Part shown: positions 1-4,320 of the stretch, piece by piece
Numbering within the stretch: the first letter of the stretch is position 1
Layout of the letters: each line of letters begins with the position of its first letter
NCBI GenBank assembly: GCA_015486685.1
Contig: WFRC01000319.1
Location: 1 to 11,447, forward strand
DNA from: Caldifarciminota bacterium
GTDB lineage: Bacteria; Hydrothermota; UBA3072; WFRC01
Direction: 5' to 3'
DNA: 11,447 bases
Made by a program: the position numbers and the translations under genes
The notes under the pieces: model-generated
What the model was told of the DNA's origin: nothing
The model's database searches: none
What the model saw: only the letters and a program-made list of their open reading frames with translations

Positions 1-441
1 CATAATGCCAGGAAGCAACTTTTGACCTTTAAGTATTACAATTAATTTCTTTTCCATTATAGTGTATCCTTTAACAAGATAATTTCTCAAAATCTTCGTT
101 GCCCATATACGAAACTGAGTTGCCTTTTTAGAATTTATCCGGTATCCAACAGCAATAATTACATCAAGGTTAAAATAGGTAAGTTTTCTTTTTATCCTTC
201 TATTCCCTTCTATTTGAACTGTTTCCATTTTGGAAACAGTTGAACCTTTATCAAGTTCACCTGAAATGAATATATTTTTGATATGCTTTGATATCGCTGA
301 TTTCTGAACATCAAAAATGTAAGCAACCTGATTAAGTGTAAGCCATAATGTTTCTCTTTCTAAACGAATTTTTAATTCAATTTCTTTTTTATCGGTTTGA
401 TAAATAACAATTTCGCCCTTATTAATATTCTTTTTCTTCAT
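1..441 (-). CDS. RhuM-family protein, N-terminal part (runs off the left edge)
   Basis: The minus strand is open from an ATG at 441 down to base 1: 147 codons with no stop, so the C-terminal half lies outside the window. The translation begins MKKKNINKGEIVIYQT and contains LWLTLNQVAYIF, a helix-turn-helix-like segment near residues 33-50. It then has YFNLDVIIAVGYRI and FRIWATKILRNYLVKGYTI, which is the conserved core I recognise from the RhuM family (named for a Salmonella pathogenicity-island gene). The biochemical role of the family is not settled; the N-terminal part looks DNA-binding. The residues after YTI (MEKKLIVILKGQ) are less like the relatives I recall, so divergence or damage near the edge is possible. 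No Shine-Dalgarno sequence sits directly before this ATG. It lies 3 nt after the stop of a short upstream ORF in the same frame, so translational coupling is possible. Confidence 0.8.
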   Translation of the reverse strand, partial: MKKKNINKGEIVIYQTDKKEIELKIRLERETLWLTLNQVAYIFDVQKSAISKHIKNIFISGELDKGSTVSKMETVQIEGNRRIKRKLTYFNLDVIIAVGYRINSKKATQFRIWATKILRNYLVKGYTIMEKKLIVILKGQKLLPGIM

Positions 442-444
442 AGT

Positions 445-507
445 TTAAAATCCATTTCGCAAACTTTTTTTATTAAATAATCTTAAATTGTCTAATATGT
501 TTACCAC
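445..507 (-). CDS. 20-codon leader ORF directly upstream of rhuM
   Basis: On the minus strand a GGAGG (517-513) lies 5 nt before a GTG at 507, and 20 codons follow (MVNILDNLRLFNKKSLRNGF) to a TAA at 447-445. The rhuM ATG at 441 comes after 3 more nucleotides and is in the same frame, so the two ORFs differ only by one stop codon and one spacer codon. This is the only convincing ribosome binding site between the consensus promoter at 627-599 and rhuM. It could be a leader peptide that couples translation into rhuM, or an N-terminal extension closed by a nonsense mutation. An in-frame TAG lies just upstream, so the ORF cannot start much earlier. I recognise no family for the peptide. Confidence 0.45.
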   Translation of the reverse strand: MVNILDNLRLFNKKSLRNGF

Positions 508-598
508 AATTTCCTCCCTCTATTTTGTTAAATCTGGGGACGATTTTTTTGCATTTATGAGATCTTTATCATTTTTATTTCTGTTTTTCCCATATCCC

Positions 599-627
599 AT
601 TATAATACTCATTTTTAGATTTGTCAA
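599..627 (-). promoter_or_regulatory. Consensus sigma70-type promoter facing rhuM
   Basis: Read on the minus strand: TTGACA (627-622), a 17-nt spacer, then TATAAT (604-599). Both hexamers match the consensus exactly at the optimal spacing. The predicted start near 592 gives a leader of about 85 nt to the GTG ORF and about 150 nt to rhuM. No other minus-strand gene lies between, so this is the likely promoter of the rhuM transcript. It is inferred from sequence only. Confidence 0.65.
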
Positions 628-805
628 TGAAAATCTCGTTTGTCTCGTTAATCACGAATCACCACCACGAACACGCTTGTTGATTTTTTACTCATCCACT
701 CATTCACTTCCTACTTATCAATTTCCATTACCTCTTGCCTTTTACCCATTACCGTTTTTTTTAACCAATCAGATTTATCCCGTGAAATGCGTAGCATATT
801 TCATT

Positions 806-841
806 GGGACTAATCGGACTAATAAGACCAATAAGACTATT
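806..841. repeat. Four tandem copies of a 9-bp motif, NNGACYAAT-like
   Basis: The units are GGGACTAAT (806-814), CGGACTAAT (815-823), AAGACCAAT (824-832) and AAGACTATT (833-841). The invariant core is GAC with AAT following. The period is a multiple of three, so any frame across it encodes a short repetitive peptide; this accounts for the open frame here. There are too few copies, and no spacer/repeat alternation, for a CRISPR array. Confidence 0.75.
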
Positions 842-842
842 T

Positions 843-870
843 TTTTCTTAACCTCAGCCTTAACCTGTCT
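843..870. repeat. TTAACCTCA-type dispersed tract, copy 1
   Basis: TTTTCTTAACCTCA (843-856) recurs exactly at 991-1004. Both copies continue with variants of the hexamer-like unit (AACCTC or AACCTT). Confidence 0.55.
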
Positions 871-923
871 TTTTGCCTGTATTCAATATCTTCATCCTCC
901 ATTCTTCATTCTCCCTCCTTTCG

Positions 924-953
924 CTGGCAGCTGGGAGCCCATATTTTTTTCCT
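924..953. repeat. Dispersed repeat, left copy (pairs with 11290-11319)
   Basis: This 30-nt stretch beginning CTGGCAGCTGGGAGCCC aligns without gaps to 11290-11319 (CTGGTAGCTGGAAGCCC) with four mismatches, in the same orientation. A further CTGGTAGCT occurs at 960-968. It marks an interspersed intergenic repeat of the genome. Confidence 0.6.
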
Positions 954-990
954 TGAATTGCTGGTAGCTATTTTGCCCCGTCCTCTCATC

Positions 991-1020
991 TTTTCTTAAC
1001 CTCAACCTCAACCTTAATCT
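991..1020. repeat. TTAACCTCA-type dispersed tract, copy 2, running into the end of deoC
   Basis: Starts with the same 14-mer as 843-856, followed by AACCTC AACCTT. It overlaps the last codons and stop of deoC (stop at 1016-1014), so the repeat contributes part of the deoC 3' end. Confidence 0.55.
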
Positions 1021-1658
1021 GCTTTTACTATTTTTATCCCTGATGATGTGCCAATACGGGATGCACCTGCCTCTATCATTTTTAATGCCTTTTCATAGGT
1101 TCTTATACCGCCTGCCGCCTTAATCTTCAATTCAGGGAATGCTTTCCTTATGAGTTCTACATCTGAAATCTTTGTATGTCCATAAAATCCTGTTGCTGTT
1201 TTTACAAAATCTGCACCTGCATCAATTACAATTTTTGATGCTGTAATTTTTTCGTCTTTCGTAAGCAGAGGTGTTTCTATTATTACTTTTAGAATAATTT
1301 TCTTTTTAAGCATATTTTTTAAGATACTGATTTCAGTTAAAATTTTGTCATATTCTTTTTCCTTTAATAACCCTGTATCCATTACCATATCAATCTCATC
1401 TGCTCCTGTATTAACTGCTTCTGTTGCCTCTAACAATTTTGTTGAAAATGTATGTGCACCAAGTGGAAATCCACAAACAGAACAGACCTTGATTTTACTT
1501 CCCTTTGCGTATTCAAGGGCTGATTTGACTCTGGAAGGATTTACACAAACACCGTAAAATCCATATTTTTTTGCCTCATTTACCAGTTTTTTGATATCCT
1601 TATCCGTGGTATCGGGTTTCAACAAAGTATGCTCAATAAAATGTGCGATGTTTTTCAT
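1014..1658 (-). CDS. deoC: Deoxyribose-phosphate aldolase
   Basis: This class I aldolase splits 2-deoxy-D-ribose 5-phosphate into glyceraldehyde 3-phosphate and acetaldehyde, the last step of deoxyribonucleoside salvage in the cytosol. The product feeds the glycolytic enzymes encoded further right. At 214 residues it is normal for the short bacterial form. FVKTATGF contains the Schiff-base lysine (K153), IDMVMD supplies the catalytic aspartate (D90), and KAAGGIRT holds the second active-site lysine (K180). CGFPLG (62-67) and the C-terminal RIGTSSG phosphate-binding loop are also present. The gene stands alone, divergent from the small-RNA candidate. No Shine-Dalgarno sequence precedes the ATG; the promoter lies directly against the start, which suggests a leaderless message. 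The 3' end runs into a dispersed AACCTC-type repeat. Confidence 0.95.
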   Translation of the reverse strand: MKNIAHFIEHTLLKPDTTDKDIKKLVNEAKKYGFYGVCVNPSRVKSALEYAKGSKIKVCSVCGFPLGAHTFSTKLLEATEAVNTGADEIDMVMDTGLLKEKEYDKILTEISILKNMLKKKIILKVIIETPLLTKDEKITASKIVIDAGADFVKTATGFYGHTKISDVELIRKAFPELKIKAAGGIRTYEKALKMIEAGASRIGTSSGIKIVKAD

Positions 1659-1664
1659 ATAGAT

Positions 1665-1692
1665 ATAATAAAAACGATATTTGTTTTTTCAA
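1665..1692 (-). promoter_or_regulatory. Promoter of deoC, placing the transcript start at the ATG
   Basis: On the minus strand: TTGAAA (1692-1687), a 16-nt spacer, TATTAT (1670-1665). With the usual 6-nt gap after the -10 box, the transcript would start at 1658, the A of the deoC ATG. An alternative -10 (TTATAT, 1668-1663, spacer 18) is equally close to the ATG. There is no ribosome binding site, which is consistent with a leaderless message. Confidence 0.5.
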
Positions 1693-1701
1693 GTAGAAAA
1701 T

Positions 1702-1730
1702 TGGGGTCAGTCATTATCAATTATCATTTT
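1702..1730. repeat. 29-bp exact direct repeat, copy 1 (other copy 10402-10430)
   Basis: The 29 bases from TGGGGTCAG to ATCATTTT are identical to 10402-10430 and in the same orientation. The right half holds two tandem ATTATCA units. Both copies are preceded by TTTTTTCAA and lie just upstream of the promoter of a minus-strand gene (deoC here, gap there). GGGGTCAG ends occur in REP-like elements mobilised by Y1 transposases; no transposase is visible here, so that link is inference. Confidence 0.85.
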
Positions 1731-1753
1731 TCCCATAAAAAATCAGATTGCAT

Positions 1754-1782
1754 TTGACAAATTATTGAATAATTTGTATACT
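1754..1782 (+). promoter_or_regulatory. Strong sigma70-type promoter of the orphan RNA
   Basis: TTGACA (1754-1759), a 17-nt spacer, TATACT (1777-1782). The -35 is consensus and the -10 differs at one position. The start is predicted near G1789. No plus-strand protein gene with a ribosome binding site lies downstream before the convergent permease gene. Confidence 0.65.
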
Positions 1783-1788
1783 ACGATA

Positions 1789-1980
1789 GACAAAAAGTGG
1801 AGATAAATGAAGTGAAATCACGGTATAACGGGCGGCCAATAAGAAACCTTATATGTTTTAAGAGGGAACACACCCAATCTTCTGTTAAGATTGTAACCCT
1901 TGAAAAAATCAAGATGCCAAAGGACAAAGATATCCCTCTAATTTTTTCCTGGGAGATTTTGCCATGGGGGGATATTGCTT
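1789..1980 (+). ncRNA. Candidate structured small RNA with a rod-like fold
   Basis: The stretch follows a strong promoter and sits alone between divergent deoC and a convergent permease gene. On paper it folds into a long rod. A closing stem pairs 1807-1819 with 1955-1965 (11 pairs including two GU, plus a 2-nt bulge). Short inner helices follow: 1830-1832/1934-1936, 1847-1850/1920-1923, 1856-1859/AAAA within 1903-1908, and 1863-1866/1897-1900. The apical hairpin is CAATCTT (1875-1881)/AAGATTG (1887-1893). Alternative local hairpins are 1839-1843/1848-1852 and 1899-1903/1909-1913. Size, isolation and a rod with a large central bubble resemble 6S RNA, but I recognise no decisive conserved sequence. 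An open frame from GTG 1797 to 1982 (61 codons) overlaps it but has no ribosome binding site. The 3' end is uncertain. Confidence 0.4.
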
Positions 1981-2032
1981 GAAATTTGAATATTGCCAGT
2001 ATCTAATATCCAATATCTTTTATTCTTTGTTG

Positions 2033-3871
2033 TCAATGTTTTATCCTTTTTCTTTCCGATAAAAGAATAACATCTCTGAGGGCATTTTCACTTTCTGCCT
2101 GCATCCAATCTTTTTCAAATGATTCGTCTTGAACAATCTGGGCAATGGCAGATAATGCTCTGAGATGAAAATTTCTTTCATCCCTGGTGCCTACAAGTAG
2201 AAAAATTGTGGTTATTTTTGGATGAGATTTACTAAAAAAAATGCCTTTTTTGCATCGAGTAAGCAGTACGGAAAATTTCTTTTCACCATCAATGATGATA
2301 TGGGGAACAGCAAGATTAGGGTTTAAGACTGTGCTGCTCTCTTTTTCTCTCTGCATAAGTAAATTAAAGAGGGTTGATGGTTCTATGCTTATCTCTGGAG
2401 ATATTTTTTCAGATGCTATCGTGAAGAAATCTTCCAATAAAATGTGTTTATTGATATCCAGGATAATACTCTTCTTAATCATTTTGTCAAATCTATCTTC
2501 AACGATGGTATCCCTTTCTTTTATAATTTCTTTTAATTCTCTTTCCAATGAATATGTTGTGAGTTTTTTATCAATAATCTTCTCAATAAAATGGAGCAGT
2601 GCATATTCCTGTTTTGTCCTAACTCTACCGTAAAACCAATATAAAAGTCCACCTGCAAGGATAAGTAAAAATGTAATCAATAAAGATAGTTTTCCCATTT
2701 CAAGTATCAAGAAGGCAAATCCAATAATTCCAATGATTTGTAAATACGGGTATAGGGGTGAATGGAATATAGGTTTGTAATTCAATATTTTACTTTCTCT
2801 CATTATAATAACAGAAAGAGAAGAAAGCATGTAGGTGAGAATAATTACTGTTGATGCTGCTTCTATGAGGATGTCCAGCCTTAAAAATAATGAAAGGATT
2901 ATAAATATGCCTGTCATTAAAATGGAGAAAGATGGAGTTTTGAATCTTGGACTAATTTTACCAAAAATCCCGGGCAGTAATTTATCCCTGCTAATAGCGA
3001 ATGGATACCGTGATGCTGCCATAATCCCAGCATTTGCGGTAGAGATAAATGCAAGAATTGCTGCAACTGCAAGAACGATTTTACCCCAGAACCCTAAAAA
3101 TACACCAGCACCATCGGAAATTGGCGTTAAAGAATTGTCAAGTTTCCCTGCTCCAAGAACACCAACTGTAATGAAAATTACAAGCGCATAAAATGAACTA
3201 ACAACAAAAAGTGAGAGCATCATTCCTAATGGGATAGTTTTGCCTGGATTTTTCACCTCTTCTGCAACACTTACAACTTTAACCAATCCACCATAGGAAA
3301 CGAAGACAAATCCAGCAGTAGAAATAATTGCTTTAATGCCATACGGAGCGAATGGTTCAAAAGATTTAACCTGAACAGAGGGAATTCCTCTTACTATATA
3401 GAAAAGTAGTAAAGCAAGTAGCCCCGTTACAAGAAATATCTGAACCTTTCCAGCCTCTTTAATGCCCAGAATGTTTATAAAAATAAAAATTATACATAAG
3501 ATGATTGCAATGATATTTATGTTGATATGTACAATTAAATGGGTAAATGCAGCCATCCCTACCAATGCGAATGCACTTTTAAGTGATAGAGAAAACCAAC
3601 TTAATAGTCCGGCGATAGTCCCAACCCCTGGTCCCATACTTCTTGTTATAAAAAAGTAATCTCCTCCTGCTTTTGGCATAGCAGTCGCAAGCTCGGCAAT
3701 GCTTAGCATTCCTATAAGTGCCAGAACCCCTGCAAGTAAATATGAAATTATTACCCCGGGTCCTGCATACTTATGGGCAATGCCCGGTAGAATAAATAGA
3801 CCTGAACTTATCATTGCCCCCGAGGCAACACTGAATACGCCGATTAAATTTAAATCCTTTTTTAATTTCAC
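2033..3871 (-). CDS. APC-superfamily amino-acid permease fused to a PTS EIIA-type domain
   Basis: Residues 1-420 are an amino-acid/polyamine-type permease with about twelve hydrophobic segments. The first has the APC signature region SGAMISSGLFILPG (17-30), and the loop after the second has AELATAMPKAGGDYFF. A charged cytosolic linker follows (about 425-470). The C-terminal part (about 470-605) resembles the PTS mannitol/fructose EIIA fold: MQREKESSTVLNPNLAVPH ends at H524, the position of the phosphorylated histidine, and RNFHLRALSAIAQIV carries the second conserved histidine (H569). The substrate cannot be told from sequence; import of an amino acid gated by EIIA phosphorylation is inference. 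Translation starts at GTG 3871 (the reading KLKKDLNLIGVFSVASG fits APC N-termini) and no ribosome binding site is seen. The gene stands alone, convergent with the small-RNA candidate and divergent from groES. Confidence 0.85.
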   Translation of the reverse strand: MKLKKDLNLIGVFSVASGAMISSGLFILPGIAHKYAGPGVIISYLLAGVLALIGMLSIAELATAMPKAGGDYFFITRSMGPGVGTIAGLLSWFSLSLKSAFALVGMAAFTHLIVHININIIAIILCIIFIFINILGIKEAGKVQIFLVTGLLALLLFYIVRGIPSVQVKSFEPFAPYGIKAIISTAGFVFVSYGGLVKVVSVAEEVKNPGKTIPLGMMLSLFVVSSFYALVIFITVGVLGAGKLDNSLTPISDGAGVFLGFWGKIVLAVAAILAFISTANAGIMAASRYPFAISRDKLLPGIFGKISPRFKTPSFSILMTGIFIILSLFLRLDILIEAASTVIILTYMLSSLSVIIMRESKILNYKPIFHSPLYPYLQIIGIIGFAFLILEMGKLSLLITFLLILAGGLLYWFYGRVRTKQEYALLHFIEKIIDKKLTTYSLERELKEIIKERDTIVEDRFDKMIKKSIILDINKHILLEDFFTIASEKISPEISIEPSTLFNLLMQREKESSTVLNPNLAVPHIIIDGEKKFSVLLTRCKKGIFFSKSHPKITTIFLLVGTRDERNFHLRALSAIAQIVQDESFEKDWMQAESENALRDVILLSERKRIKH

Positions 3872-3876
3872 ATATT

Positions 3877-3905
3877 AGTATAAACTTTATTTCTCAGATT
3901 GGCAA
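3877..3905 (-). promoter_or_regulatory. Promoter abutting the permease start codon
   Basis: On the minus strand: TTGCCA (3905-3900), a 17-nt spacer, TATACT (3882-3877). The expected transcript start falls within a few bases of the GTG at 3871, implying a leaderless or nearly leaderless message. If transcription starts further in, the first internal Met (residue 20) would truncate the first membrane segment, which is less likely. Confidence 0.5.
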
Positions 3906-3950
3906 GGGAAAAATTTATCTGTTAAAAATGAAAAAAATTACAATTGCCCC

Positions 3951-3978
3951 TTGACAATCTGTAAATTGTTGTTATATT
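3951..3978 (+). promoter_or_regulatory. Promoter of groES-groEL
   Basis: TTGACA (3951-3956) and TATATT (3973-3978) are 16 nt apart; TATTAT (3975-3980) at 18 nt is an alternative -10. A short inverted repeat, ACAAT (3954-3958) with ATTGT (3965-3969), overlaps the -35 and spacer and could be an operator, but is too short to insist on. I find no CIRCE element (TTAGCACTC-N9-GAGTGCTAA), so HrcA control is not supported here. Confidence 0.6.
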
Positions 3979-4033
3979 ATTACAGGCCAAAATTAACAAA
4001 AATTAACGATAAAAAAACAAAAAGGAGGTATTT

Positions 4034-4309
4034 ATGACGATTAAACCTGTTGGTAGAAGAGTCCTTGTTAAAAGGATTGAAGAAGAAACAAAGAAAGGGG
4101 GGATTATAATCCCCGATACAGCAAAGGAAAAGCCACAGCAGGGTGAAGTAATTGAGGTCGCTGATGTAGGTAAAGATGATGATCCTCTTCCAGTAACAAA
4201 AGGAGACAGGATACTTTTTGGTAAATATGCAGGGACAGAATTTGAAATTGATGGTGTGGAACATCTAGTGTTAAACGAAGACGATATTCTCGGAATAATT
4301 AAAAAGTAA
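4034..4309 (+). CDS. groES: Co-chaperonin GroES (Hsp10)
   Basis: GroES forms the heptameric lid of the GroEL folding chamber in the cytosol. The 91 residues match the family length. IKPVGRRVLVKRIEEE opens the beta-barrel, the mobile loop that docks on GroEL includes GGIIIPDTAKEKPQQG (22-37), and the end ILGIIKK is typical. An AAGGAGG about 6 nt before the ATG gives a strong ribosome binding site. It is the first gene of the groES-groEL operon; groEL starts 11 nt after its stop. Confidence 0.97.
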   Translation: MTIKPVGRRVLVKRIEEETKKGGIIIPDTAKEKPQQGEVIEVADVGKDDDPLPVTKGDRILFGKYAGTEFEIDGVEHLVLNEDDILGIIKK

Positions 4310-4320
4310 AAGGAGGTAAT

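Larger units (their letters stand above)
442..1013. other. Gene-poor spacer built of dispersed low-complexity repeats
   Basis: Apart from the short leader ORF and promoter near its left end, I see no credible gene here. A plus-strand open frame (488-967) is rich in Phe, Leu and Pro and crosses several repeat types, so I do not call it. The spacer holds motifs related to TTCGTGATTAACGAG (read on the minus strand, about 640-675), a 9-bp tandem motif (806-841), two TTTTCTTAACCTCA tracts (843-856 and 991-1004), and one copy of a repeat shared with the right edge of the window (924-953). This mosaic looks like accumulated intergenic repeats. Confidence 0.6.

Noticed and set aside
806..841. Possible CRISPR array
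   Set aside because: Contiguous 9-bp units with no spacers and only four copies: a small tandem repeat.
488..967. 159-codon plus-strand open frame in the spacer between rhuM and deoC
   Set aside because: No convincing ribosome binding site, low-complexity Phe/Leu/Pro composition, and it crosses several dispersed repeats, including a 9-bp tandem that keeps the frame open. It also overlaps the rhuM promoter in antisense.
1345..1557. Short open frame antisense to deoC
   Set aside because: Lies wholly within deoC, which is certain; serine-rich and without support.
1797..1982. 61-codon plus-strand frame beginning at GTG
   Set aside because: No ribosome binding site at the right distance (the GGAG there instead precedes ATG-AAG-TGA) and no recognisable family. 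The paired structure of the same stretch argues for an RNA, though coding is not excluded.
1970..2011. Terminator formed by GGATATT (1970-1976) and AATATCC (2005-2011)
   Set aside because: The 28-nt loop is too large, the stem is AT-rich and no clear T-run follows directly; the sequence is also a common low-complexity AATATCC tract. The 3' end of the small-RNA candidate therefore stays undefined.
3906..4033. CIRCE operator before groES
   Set aside because: No TTAGCACTC or GAGTGCTAA, even allowing a few mismatches by eye.
3980..4264. Minus-strand open frame opposite groES
   Set aside because: Antisense shadow of a certain gene, rich in Phe and Cys, no family resemblance.
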